From: Bacillota bacterium
GTDB lineage: Bacteria > Bacillota > Bacilli > Bacillales > Cytobacillaceae
NCBI GenBank assembly: GCA_030705955.1
Contig: JAUZPL010000046.1
Coordinates: forward strand, 1-32,203
Direction: 5' to 3'
DNA length: 32,203 nucleotides
Below are positions 7,240-15,254 of the stretch, piece after piece. The notes beneath the pieces are model-generated. The model saw only the letters and a list, made by a program, of their open reading frames with translations. It had not been told where the DNA came from and made no database searches. Each line of letters starts with the position of its first letter. Position 1 is the first letter of the stretch. Position numbers and translations under genes: made by a program.

Positions 7240-9354
7240 ATGGCTGAACAAGAAATTAAATCTTACCGAATCCAAGGACTTACCTGAGCTGACTGTGCAA
7301 AAACGTTCGAAATGAACGTGAAACACCTGGAGGGTGTTGTTGATGCGAAGATAAATTTTGGTGCGTCAAAAATAATGGTTAAGGGTAAAACAAATATTGA
7401 AGCACTAGAAAAGGCAGGTGCTTTTGATAACTTAAAATTATGGAATGAAAATGAAAAGAAAATAGATCGGGAGCATTATTGGAAACAAAAAGAAACAATT
7501 AAGGTTTATATTTTAGCTATATTTCTTGTTTTGTACTGGTTTTTAGGAAAGCGATTTGGGGAAGAACATATTCTTTTGAAATTTGGATATGTTGTAGGGA
7601 TCCTAATCGGAGGTTATCGGCTCTTCCTTAAAGGATTAAAAAACTTAGCTCGATTAAAGTTTGATATGAACACCTTAATGACTATTGCAATTATGGGTGC
7701 ATGCATAATTGGTCAATGGAGTGAAGGAGCAACAGTTGTCATTCTTTTCGTGATTAGTGAAGTTCTAGAGCGCTATTCAATGGATAAAGCTCGTCAATCC
7801 ATTGAAACTTTGCTAGACATTGCCCCTAAAGAGGCTATAATTCTACGTGGCATTAAGGAATTGGTGGTTCATGTTAATGACATTCAAGTAGGCGATATTA
7901 TGATTGTAAAGCCTGGAAAAAAAGTAGCGATGGATGGAATCGTCATTAACGGTACTTCGACAATAAATCAGGCAGCTATAACAGGAGAAAGTATTCCAGT
8001 AAAAAAAACCATCGATGACTTAGTCTTTGCAGGAACGTTAAATGATGAAGGATTATTAGAAGTAAAAGTAACAAAATTAGTAAAAGATACAACGATATCA
8101 AAAATAATACATTTAGTGGAAGAAGCTCAAGCAGAACGGGCACCCTCACAGGTATTTGTCGATAAGTTTGCAAAGTATTATACCCCAGCAATAATTGTAT
8201 TGGCTCTATTAATGGCAATAGTTCCTCCCTTATTATTTAAAGCAGATTGGGGCAAATGGATTTATGAAGGATTAGCAATTTTAGTAGTTGGCTGTCCTTG
8301 TGCATTAGTTGTTTCAACGCCAGTTGCAATTGTTACAGCAATTGGAAATGCTGCAAGAAATGGCGTTCTTATTAAAGGAGGTATTCACTTAGAGGAAGCA
8401 GGTTCCATAAACACTTTTGCTTTTGACAAAACGGGAACACTGACAAAAGGAGTACCAAAGGTAATAGATATTCTTACATTTGGTGGAAATGAATGTGAAT
8501 GGTTGTCCATTGCAGCATCAATTGAAAAAAAATCACAACATCCTCTGGCTTCAGCAATAACGAAAAGAGCTAAAGAAAAGGGATTAGACTTTGATGATCT
8601 TTTTGTCGAAGAGTTTCAATCTATAACAGGTAGAGGTGTAAAAGCAAAAGTAAATAACCAATGGTATTATGTTGGAAGTCTAAATTTGTTTGAAAGCCTA
8701 TTTCAACCAATTGAAGAAGGAATTCGTAAAAATATTGATCGAATGCAAGCAGAAGGGAAAACGGTTATTGTTCTAGGTACAGACAAAGAAATCCTTTCAT
8801 TAATGGCCGTTGCTGATGAATTAAGGGAATCCTCAAAAGAAGTTATTTCTAAACTTTATCAACTAGGAATTAAACATACTATTATGCTTACTGGTGATAA
8901 CCAACAGACCGCAGAATCAATTGGAAAAGAAGTAGGCATTTTAGATGTAAAAGCAGGGTTGCTCCCAGAAGATAAACTGAATTTAATTAAAGAACTTCGT
9001 TCCAAACATCATAGCGTAGCCATGATTGGGGATGGTGTGAATGATGCTCCAGCTCTTGCAGCTTCTACAGTTGGTGTAGCAATGGGTGGAGCTGGAACTG
9101 ATGCAGCGCTTGAAATTGCTGATATAGTTTTAATGGCAGATGATTTAAGTAAATTACCATATACAATTAAATTAAGCAGGAAGGCATTAGCGATTATTAA
9201 ACAAAATATTACCTTAGCATTGGCTATAAAAGCTATTGCATTACTTTTAGTTATTCCTGGTTGGCTTACACTATGGATTGCTATATTTGCCGATATGGGA
9301 GCTACGTTAATAGTAACATTAAACAGTTTACGCTTAATAAATATTAAAAAATAA
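7240..9354 (+). CDS. cadA: Zn/Cd/Pb P1B-type ATPase with in-frame TGA at codon 16
   Basis: Heavy-metal efflux ATPase of the inner membrane (P1B-2, CadA/ZntA type). From ATG 7240, with a strong TAGGAGAG ribosome site, the frame runs 704 codons. It is interrupted only by TGA at 7285-7287 (codon 16), where the first Cys of the HMA motif GLTCxxC should be; the second Cys (codon 19) is intact. After it come the TGES phosphatase loop, the CPC metal site (Cys352, Cys354), the phosphorylated Asp396 in [24 protein letters not shown], and the P1B-2 Lys and Asp in the last membrane helices ([13 protein letters not shown]). If TGA is read as Sec, the N-terminus is a UxxC HMA domain. If it stops, a product could restart at ATG 7312, which has no ribosome site, giving 680 residues without the motif. 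No CadC/CzrA regulator is adjacent. Confidence 0.85.
7285..7319 (+). other. In-frame TGA followed by a SECIS-like hairpin
   Basis: TGA (7285-7287) replaces a Cys codon in the metal-binding motif. Fifteen nucleotides later, ACGTTC (7303-7308) pairs perfectly with GAACGT (7314-7319) around the 5-nt loop GAAAT. The loop begins with G and starts 21 nt after the TGA. As I recall the bacterial SECIS rule, it asks for a G in the first two loop positions and a 16-37 nt distance, so this fits. The stem is short, and a hairpin of this size can occur by chance. Confidence 0.45.
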
Positions 9355-9401
9355 GAATTTAATAAAATAGTAGATTTGTGTAAAGTAATACCAATAATAA
9401 A

Positions 9402-9425
9402 GAGGGCTGTTACTGTGCAGCCCTC
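9402..9425. terminator. Hairpin terminator between convergent genes
   Basis: GAGGGCTG (9402-9409) pairs perfectly with CAGCCCTC (9418-9425) around an 8-nt loop. On the minus strand it is followed by CTTTATTATT, so it mainly serves the minus-strand gene, whose last codons form part of the stem. It could also stop the ATPase transcript. Confidence 0.7.
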
Positions 9426-9748
9426 ATGTCATGTTTATAATCCCAATATTTCAGCATATCTGTTTTAGAGGTAGGGACGCTTTTTATAATATTTCCATTC
9501 TTATCCTTGTAAACCTCATATTCTCTATATATTTCAACAATGTACCCATCCACCTTTTCCTTTTTTTCTAATCTTTCCTTGATAACAGGTGTATTGGTAG
9601 AACTGCTTTCATCAATAGGTTGTGCAGAGACTGGTTCACTTACTGTATAGGCATAGTTTCGGTTCATGATGGAATCTGGAGAATCTAGATAAGCGGCAAG
9701 CCCTAAGATTAAAGCTAGCCCGATTAAGGCTGGAAGTTTTTTGTCCAT
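9410..9748 (-). CDS. Small membrane-anchored protein of unknown function
   Basis: A 112-residue protein that I do not recognise as a named family. Residues 5-20 (LPALIGLALILGLAAY) form one hydrophobic segment, either a membrane anchor or an uncleaved signal. A Ser/Thr/Pro-rich linker follows, then a charged C-terminal region with VDGYIVEIYREYEVYKDKNG, which looks like beta strands outside the membrane. The frame is open up to an ATG at 9796, but ATG 9746-9748 has AAGGAGAC about 6 nt upstream and puts the hydrophobic segment at the N-terminus, so I chose it. It stands between the P-type ATPase (convergent) and the SDR gene (divergent), with no operon partner. Confidence 0.75.
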   Translation of the reverse strand: MDKKLPALIGLALILGLAAYLDSPDSIMNRNYAYTVSEPVSAQPIDESSSTNTPVIKERLEKKEKVDGYIVEIYREYEVYKDKNGNIIKSVPTSKTDMLKYWDYKHDMRAAQ

Positions 9749-9912
9749 TTCTTTGTCTCCTTTACATTCAGAATCCTTGAGTAACATTTTATGCATGTCC
9801 GATTTTCATATGCCTAAACATTTCAATAACTTATTTGCGATTCCTAAACATACTACAATAAAAAAAGTTTTATAATAAAGATAGTTAGGTAGAATGGTAG
9901 GGGGGAATTTCA

Positions 9913-10698
9913 GTGAAGCATGTTGTTATTACAGGGAGTACACGTGGAATAGGGTTAGGTTTGGCAAAAGAGTTTCTTGAAGCCGGCTGTAAAGTAACGA
10001 TTAATGGCCAAACAGAGCTAAGTGTTCAAAGTGCATTAGATAGTTTAAAAGAATGTTATTCAAAACAGATGGCAGGATTCTTTGGTAAGGTTGAGGACCG
10101 AGAAGAAATGGAGAATCTATGGAATTTTGCTGTTAGGCAGTTTGGGGCGGTGGATATTTGGATCAACAACGCTGGAATCGACCAAGAGCGGAAATTGGTG
10201 TGGGAAATGGACAAGGATGAGTATGAAAAAGTCATAAAGACAAATATTATCGGTGTCATAAATGGTTCAAGTGTAGCTTTCAAACATATGATACAACAGG
10301 GAAAAGGTCAGATTTTTAATATGGAGGGGTTTGGAAGTAACGGAATGATGCGAGAAAAAATGACCATATACGGTACCTCCAAAAGTGCTGTTAGTTACTT
10401 CACGCGATCATTGGCCATTGAAGCAAAAAACACCCCAATTAAGGTTGGAACACTTAGCCCTGGAATGGTGGCGACAGATTTTCTTAAAAACTCTATAGTT
10501 GAAAATGATGACGAGGCTAAAAGGTCAAAAAAAATCTTCAATATTCTTGCAGACCATGTTGAGCCTGTTACTCAATTTTTAGCTCATAGGGTTCTTGAAA
10601 ATAAGGAAAATAACGCAAAGATTGAATGGTTGACAAAGCCAAAGGTTATTTGGAGATTTATTAGCTCGCCATTTTTTAAAAGGGAAATATTTAAATAA
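9913..10698 (+). CDS. SDR oxidoreductase resembling chlorophyll b reductase (NYC1/NOL-like)
   Basis: A 261-residue classical short-chain dehydrogenase that would bind NAD(P)H and act on a carbonyl or alcohol. The Rossmann motif TGSTRGIG is at residues 7-14, INNAG follows strand 4, and the catalytic YGTSK gives Tyr153 and Lys157. The usual catalytic Ser 13 residues before Tyr is replaced by Phe. The segment reads FNMEGFGSNG, with a Ser 11 residues before Tyr. From memory this resembles FNMDGAGSGG of plant NYC1/NOL chlorophyll b reductases, and the C-terminal part (SPGMVATDFL, then LTKPKVIWRF) also looks NYC1-like. The organism is unlikely to make chlorophyll, so the substrate is unknown. The start is GTG at 9913, with AGGGGG about 8 nt upstream. 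It converges with an MFS gene. Confidence 0.85.
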   Translation: MKHVVITGSTRGIGLGLAKEFLEAGCKVTINGQTELSVQSALDSLKECYSKQMAGFFGKVEDREEMENLWNFAVRQFGAVDIWINNAGIDQERKLVWEMDKDEYEKVIKTNIIGVINGSSVAFKHMIQQGKGQIFNMEGFGSNGMMREKMTIYGTSKSAVSYFTRSLAIEAKNTPIKVGTLSPGMVATDFLKNSIVENDDEAKRSKKIFNILADHVEPVTQFLAHRVLENKENNAKIEWLTKPKVIWRFISSPFFKREIFK

Positions 10699-10700
10699 AG

Positions 10701-10724
10701 AAAGCCAGCACATGTGCCGGCTTT
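10701..10724. terminator. Bidirectional terminator between the SDR and MFS genes
   Basis: AAAGCC-A-GCAC (10701-10711) pairs with GTGC-C-GGCTTT (10714-10724), with one A/C mismatch and a 2-nt apex that will open slightly. It is followed by TGTTTTA on the plus strand and preceded by A-rich sequence, so it can act for both converging genes. Confidence 0.75.
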
Positions 10725-10727
10725 GTT

Positions 10728-11894
10728 TTATGCTGCCACCTTAAGCTTTACCTTTGACTGGTAAATTCGATAAAGAATTAAAGTTAAAATTGAGATAATT
10801 GCTCCTGAAATATAAGGAAGTCCAATTGTTATGGAAAATAAGGCTCCTCCCAGCGGAGGACCGATTATTCTTCCGAGTGAATCAAAGGAGGACAGGAATC
10901 CTGTTGCACTTCCATGTCCTCCAGAAGAGGATTTGGTTAATATGGAGGATATACTTGGCCGAATGACTCCATTTCCGATCCCGAAAATAGTTAAATATAT
11001 GGCTGCCGTTGAAAAGCTGTTAACTAATAATATTAAAGCAAAACCGATTGCCGAAACCAATATTCCCCCTTGAATAACTGCCCCTTCCCCAAATTTTTTC
11101 GTTAACATTCCCATTAAGCCGCCCTGCACAAACGCACCAGCAAGGCCCATAATCATAAAAATATAGCCCATATGAGTAGCATCCATTCCCGCTCTTTTTG
11201 CGGCGAAATAGGCAAAAGTTGTTTCCAGTCCGGATAGAGAAAGGGATGTAAACAATTGGAGTAGAAATAGGAAGGACCTGCTACCGTGAAAAGCTTCCAA
11301 AATAGACGGTCTTTTTCCCGTATGCTCGCGTCTTATTTCTTCTGTTGAAGATTCCCTTAATAAAAAGAATACTAGCACTAATGTGATGACAGATGAAACT
11401 CCCGCAATATAAAAAGGTAAGCTTAAACTGTTCTTCGAAAAAATTCCACCGATGGCGGGGCCAAATACAAATCCAAGACCAATAGCCGCTCCAATCACTC
11501 CCATCCCTTTACCACGGTTTTCTGGAGTGGTGATATCAGCAACATATGCCTGGGTTGTCGGCATATTGGCGGATGAAAGAACACCTCCAATAATTCGAGC
11601 AACAAAAAGCATCCAAAGTTTATGGGAAATGGCCATTAAAAAGAAGGAAATGGCTAGACCAGCTATACCAACCATCATAACGGGTTTTCTGCCAATTCGA
11701 TCAGAAATTCTTCCCCACATTGGAGAAAATAAAAGCTGCATGAGAGAATAAACAGCCATTAGCATACCAAGCTGTGTAGGGGTTGCACCTATTTTTTCTG
11801 CGTAGAAAGGAAGAACAGGGATGATAATTCCAAATCCAACATAAACGAGAAACATGACAAGGAAAAGAATGGGTAAGGCTTTATTTGTTTTCAA
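10728..11894 (-). CDS. MFS drug-efflux-type transporter (DHA1 family)
   Basis: A 388-residue major facilitator with about 12 membrane helices, in the DHA1 drug:proton antiporter group (TetA/Bmr/NorA-like). Motif A between helices 2 and 3 reads GRISDRIGRKPVM. A motif-C-like Gly/Pro pattern occurs in helix 5 (GAAIGLGFVFGPAIGG). These suggest proton-driven export of small hydrophobic compounds, but the substrate cannot be read from sequence. The start is TTG at 11892-11894, with AAGGAAGTG about 7 nt upstream. It is transcribed alone and converges with the SDR gene. No regulator is adjacent. Confidence 0.85.
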   Translation of the reverse strand: MKTNKALPILFLVMFLVYVGFGIIIPVLPFYAEKIGATPTQLGMLMAVYSLMQLLFSPMWGRISDRIGRKPVMMVGIAGLAISFFLMAISHKLWMLFVARIIGGVLSSANMPTTQAYVADITTPENRGKGMGVIGAAIGLGFVFGPAIGGIFSKNSLSLPFYIAGVSSVITLVLVFFLLRESSTEEIRREHTGKRPSILEAFHGSRSFLFLLQLFTSLSLSGLETTFAYFAAKRAGMDATHMGYIFMIMGLAGAFVQGGLMGMLTKKFGEGAVIQGGILVSAIGFALILLVNSFSTAAIYLTIFGIGNGVIRPSISSILTKSSSGGHGSATGFLSSFDSLGRIIGPPLGGALFSITIGLPYISGAIISILTLILYRIYQSKVKLKVAA

Positions 11895-12063
11895 GTAGCT
11901 TCACTTCCTTTATTTTTTATCAATATATATATTTTTTGAAAAAAAGTCATTATATTCCTGTAGTTATTATAACTGTTCCGAGCCAAAGATTAAATTTTTT
12001 ACTATTAAAAAGCTGCATTATATATATTAATTTACGATAAAATTATTATGTAAACCAATAAAA

Positions 12064-12088
12064 ACCAATACTTAAAAAAAGTATTGGT
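12064..12088 (-). terminator. Terminator of the racA unit
   Basis: ACCAATACT (12064-12072) pairs perfectly with AGTATTGGT (12080-12088). On the minus strand the stem is followed by TTTTTATTGG, a usable U-tract about 15 nt beyond the racA stop. Confidence 0.8.
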
Positions 12089-12102
12089 AAACCCTTTTAA
12101 TT

Positions 12103-12618
12103 TTAGAAACCAAATAAAGAACTTACAATATTTTTCTTTTTTGGCTTCTTAGAAGGTTTGGGTTGCTCTAATAGGAGAGGGGGCTCAAAGGCTTCACTCG
12201 GTTTGACCAGGGTTTCTAGTGTTTCAAGCCGTTCTAATAGTAAATTTACCTGATTTTGTAATTCTTCTAACTCATTCCGATGCTGCAAAAGTTGATAGGA
12301 AACAACGGAATCTGCCTTTTCGTTGAGTTTTTTTTCAAGGAAAAAAATTTTTGAAGTTAATGTTTCTACATTTTTAAGGTTTTCACTAGATTTAATTGTT
12401 CCTTTACGGGCTTTTTTTTCATGTAATGGGGTAATATCCTGTATGAGTACACCGTTCTGAATTTGGACTTGGATGCCTTTTATTAGTTCAATATCCTCTG
12501 GACTAAACAAATAGTGACCGCGATCATTTTTTTCCATTGGAAGTTCAAGTTGTTTTACCCACCGCTGGATGGTACTTTGAGAAACACCTAATAACTTTGC
12601 AACCTCATTTGTATTCAT
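12103..12618 (-). CDS. racA: Chromosome-anchoring protein RacA
   Basis: A 171-residue protein that matches RacA, the DNA-binding protein that ties the origin region of the chromosome to DivIVA at the cell pole during sporulation. The N-terminal MerR-type helix-turn-helix (MNTNEVAKLLGVSQSTIQRW, then VKQLELP and GHYLFSPEDIELIK) is close to the B. subtilis RacA start as I remember it. A coiled coil follows (about residues 85-145), then a Pro/Lys-rich tail ending in VSSLFGF. B. subtilis RacA is 184 residues. The ATG has AGGTGA 8 nt upstream. It lies 34 nt after a larger MerR/coiled-coil gene on the same strand, probably in one transcript, and is followed by a terminator. In B. subtilis racA is expressed early in sporulation; no sporulation promoter was identified here. 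Confidence 0.85.
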   Translation of the reverse strand: MNTNEVAKLLGVSQSTIQRWVKQLELPMEKNDRGHYLFSPEDIELIKGIQVQIQNGVLIQDITPLHEKKARKGTIKSSENLKNVETLTSKIFFLEKKLNEKADSVVSYQLLQHRNELEELQNQVNLLLERLETLETLVKPSEAFEPPLLLEQPKPSKKPKKKNIVSSLFGF

Positions 12619-12652
12619 TCCGATTCACCTCATCAAAATATGAATTAAACAA

Positions 12653-13600
12653 TCATGACCAAATTTGCCACCATTTCTTCTCCTTTGCGCTAGCCGCTTC
12701 TCTAAAACTTGTCAGCATATTTTGAAATGCTGCCTCTCTTTGAATAACTTCATGCTGGTAATGTTCGCGCTCTTGTTTAAAATTTTCCCGTTCCTTGGCT
12801 AATTCTTTATTTAGGCTATATATATTATTGTTTGTGACATTTAGATAATGAGCAAATTCTGATGAAGTTTTTGAAATACGCTTTGACAAGGTATTTATTT
12901 CTTCATATGAATCTTTTGAGATGGCTGAAACATTTTCTCCTAGTGTGGAAATCTCTTTTGAAGTTTCCATAACTCTAGTAGAGATAGAAGAAAGCTCACT
13001 AGCTGTTTCATTTGCTGATTTTTGAATATGGTTTGAGAGAATCTCGACCGTTTTATTCGAATTGTCTTCAACCTTATATGATAACTCATGAATTTCTTCT
13101 TTTGTTTTTTCTGTAGACTGATAAATAGAATGGGCGATGCTTTTTACTGTTTGCAGTGTTCCTTTTGAAATCTCTTTTTTAACATCCTCAATAATTTCTT
13201 TTCGAACGACATTTCGTATTTCTTCCTTCACTTCATCTATTACATTTTGTTTATATACTTCTATGGCTTGAAAGAAAACTTCGGCATTGAATGAAGGTTC
13301 TTCCTCTTGAATAGGCATTGATATCTGATCATTTATAACGGACAAGGATGTTTCCAATATTTCTAATGGTTCATCCTCTTTATGTAATACATTTCGAATA
13401 CTTTCAATCTTAATGTTTTGGTCGCGATATTGTTTAATTTTTAATAGAATATTGAGGTCATTTTTTGAAAATAATCTTGCACCTCCTTTAGATCTGGGAA
13501 TCATAAGAAATTCACTAAAATCCTTTTCCCATTGTTTTATCGTTCCTGCAGGGACATTTATTATTTTTCCAACCTCTTTAATTGTGTATGGTTTTAACAT
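12653..13600 (-). CDS. MerR-type HTH protein with long coiled coil and DUF3967-like tail
   Basis: A 315-residue protein with the same plan as RacA but larger. Residues 1-75 are a MerR-like winged HTH (YTIKEVGKIINVPAGTIKQW; GGARLFSKNDLNILLKIKQY). A spacer follows, then a coiled coil from about 100 to 290 with repeated ELSS/ISKTS heptad stretches. It ends in a short Trp-rich tail (EKKWWQIWS) of the kind seen in DUF3967 proteins, which may touch membrane. It carries no effector-binding domain, so it is more likely structural DNA binding or plasmid/chromosome partition-like than metal or drug sensing. The stop is TGA. The ATG has AGAGGATGTAGG upstream. It is followed 34 nt later by racA. The function is inferred from architecture only. 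Confidence 0.7.
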   Translation of the reverse strand: MLKPYTIKEVGKIINVPAGTIKQWEKDFSEFLMIPRSKGGARLFSKNDLNILLKIKQYRDQNIKIESIRNVLHKEDEPLEILETSLSVINDQISMPIQEEEPSFNAEVFFQAIEVYKQNVIDEVKEEIRNVVRKEIIEDVKKEISKGTLQTVKSIAHSIYQSTEKTKEEIHELSYKVEDNSNKTVEILSNHIQKSANETASELSSISTRVMETSKEISTLGENVSAISKDSYEEINTLSKRISKTSSEFAHYLNVTNNNIYSLNKELAKERENFKQEREHYQHEVIQREAAFQNMLTSFREAASAKEKKWWQIWS

Positions 13601-13829
13601 TGTACCTACATCCTCTCTCTTTTTACGGGTCTCTATAGCAGCATATATTTGGTATAATTTTATAATTCTCTATGTATGCTCTTAAATTCCTGCCGGTTGA
13701 CAAAAGCTATCAAAACAAGACTGTTTCTCCTATATAACAACATTTTTCCCGTTTGAGGTAATAGATATTGAGATTGGTAGAAAGGGGGATTAAAATAGGG
13801 ATATGTAAAAAATCGAAAGAAGGATCAAC

Positions 13830-14666
13830 GTGTGGATTGCAGCTGCATTTTTAACCATGGTTTGCTTTGGAACAAATAACACCATTTTCAAATGGAGCAC
13901 TGGCTTGGGGCTATCAAAGGTACATATTCAGTTTACCTTTTATTTTGTTGCGTTTCTTTTAACATTTGGATATGGAGTGGTAGAAGGGTCAATCCATTTT
14001 TACATATTAAGCGTTATTTTAGGTACTTTAATTGGGATTCTCAATGCAAATGGAAATATTCAGATGACAAAAGCATTTGAAAAAGGGCCAGCAAGTTTGA
14101 CTTCTCCATTGATTGGGATGAATGCCATTTTCCCTATTTTAAGCGCAGCACTTATTTTTCATGAACATATTAGTACTGTCCAATGGGTTGGAATTGTGCT
14201 AATGCTTGGCTCTGTTGTTATTATTCAGTACTCTCCACAATCAAAAGGGAACATTAACTATTTGCCCTGGTTAATCCGTGTTGGGCTGGCTATATTCTCA
14301 TTTGGCATTTTAGGAATTATAATGAAAACCACATCTTACCTTCATATTCATTCTTTAGATATATTAGTTTGTATGTATGGCGGAGGAAGTGTTTATCTGG
14401 GTCTACATAGTATAAGGGATAAAGAGGGATGGAGCGTAAAGGAGGCCTCTACAGGAGGAATTGTAGGGCTGATTAGTCTTATTGGATACAGTAGTTATTT
14501 TTATGCCTTAAAAGCAGGAACTGCGAGCATCGTATTTCCTATTGTCAGTTTAAACTGTTTAGTGGTGGTTTTGGGAGGATATTGGCTTTTTAAAGAGAAA
14601 TTAAAACTTTACCAGATTATTGGTGTATTTTCAGCTTTAATAGGAATTATTTTTACTAAGCTCTAA
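13830..14666 (+). CDS. EamA/DMT family transporter
   Basis: A 278-residue integral membrane protein of the drug/metabolite transporter superfamily, with about ten hydrophobic helices in two repeated halves. Each half holds a typical EamA pattern: GPASLTSPLIGMNAIFPILSA with IFHEHIS in the first, and GTASIVFPIVSLNCLVVVLGG with LFKEKL in the second. Members export or import small metabolites; the substrate here is unknown. The start is GTG at 13830, with AAGGA 5 nt upstream. It is divergent from the MerR/racA unit and ends at a bidirectional hairpin shared with the next, converging gene. Confidence 0.85.
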   Translation: MWIAAAFLTMVCFGTNNTIFKWSTGLGLSKVHIQFTFYFVAFLLTFGYGVVEGSIHFYILSVILGTLIGILNANGNIQMTKAFEKGPASLTSPLIGMNAIFPILSAALIFHEHISTVQWVGIVLMLGSVVIIQYSPQSKGNINYLPWLIRVGLAIFSFGILGIIMKTTSYLHIHSLDILVCMYGGGSVYLGLHSIRDKEGWSVKEASTGGIVGLISLIGYSSYFYALKAGTASIVFPIVSLNCLVVVLGGYWLFKEKLKLYQIIGVFSALIGIIFTKL

Positions 14667-14684
14667 TCGGAAATGAATAAAAAT

Positions 14685-14721
14685 AAAAAAACAACAGCAA
14701 AAATTTAACTGTTGTTTTTTT
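14685..14721. terminator. Bidirectional terminator after the EamA gene
   Basis: A 13-bp perfect stem, AAAAAAACAACAG (14685-14697) with CTGTTGTTTTTTT (14709-14721), has an 11-nt loop and runs of A and T at the ends. It serves the EamA gene and the converging hypothetical gene. Confidence 0.92.
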
Positions 14722-14732
14722 ATTTTTATAGA

Positions 14733-15116
14733 TTACCAGCCAGCGCCATCATTTTTTGATAGTTCGATATCACTAAGCATTAAAACTGGATCCTTTTCCG
14801 TTAATGTATTTAAATCTTTATGTGTAACCACAATAGTAAATGGGGAAAATGCAAATTCTTGCTGTAATAAAACACCAGCATGATCCCTTTTAAAAATAAC
14901 TGCATGTTCTTGCTTATTATTGATTTTAAAGCAAAATATATATGCATCTAAATCTTGACTATATAACCAGGCATAATGGAAGCTCTCTATTTGAATTGTA
15001 ATTAAATAACTAAGATCTGGTATACATAAAAGTAGAATATTTTCTCCATTTGGTCTATTAGCCCATCCTGCATCCTCTGGATAATATGCTGTTGAAACTT
15101 GTGGTATGTATTCCAT
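14733..15116 (-). CDS. Hypothetical protein
   Basis: A 127-residue soluble protein that I do not recognise. It has no signal peptide or membrane helix. It appears to be mostly beta strand (LLLCIPDLSYLITIQIES, AYIFCFKINN, FTIVVTHKDL) and ends in Gly-Trp. The frame also has an ATG three codons upstream at 15125, but GGGAG lies directly against it. GGGAG is about 9 nt before the ATG at 15116, which is therefore the better start. It is a single-gene unit ending at a bidirectional terminator, with a terminator-like hairpin for the upstream DUF975 gene ahead of it. Confidence 0.7.
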   Translation of the reverse strand: MEYIPQVSTAYYPEDAGWANRPNGENILLLCIPDLSYLITIQIESFHYAWLYSQDLDAYIFCFKINNKQEHAVIFKRDHAGVLLQQEFAFSPFTIVVTHKDLNTLTEKDPVLMLSDIELSKNDGAGW

Positions 15117-15207
15117 TTTTCTCATCTCCCTTTTAAACTGTTCAAATTCATTTTAACTCGTAAAAAGAGATTTTTACAAACGACAATGTTTTCCCCTAAA
15201 AAAAATA

Positions 15208-15235
15208 GAAAGGAGATGAATTAAGTTCTCCTTTC
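15208..15235 (-). terminator. Terminator of the DUF975 gene
   Basis: GAAAGGAG (15208-15215) pairs with CTCCTTTC (15228-15235), with one further A-T pair inside. On the minus strand it is followed by TATTTTTTTT. It lies 20 nt past the DUF975 stop. Confidence 0.85.
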
Positions 15236-15254
15236 CATTACCTTAATGTACCAT

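Noticed and set aside
7312-9354. ATG 7312 as the natural start of the P-type ATPase
   Set aside because: It has no ribosome site and cuts inside the HMA domain, while the ATG at 7240 has a strong site and the in-frame upstream codons encode the rest of the domain. It remains possible only as a restart.
12653-12655. TGA at the end of the DUF3967-like gene as a second selenocysteine codon
   Set aside because: It follows a natural C-terminal Trp-rich tail, and the downstream frame does not look coding.
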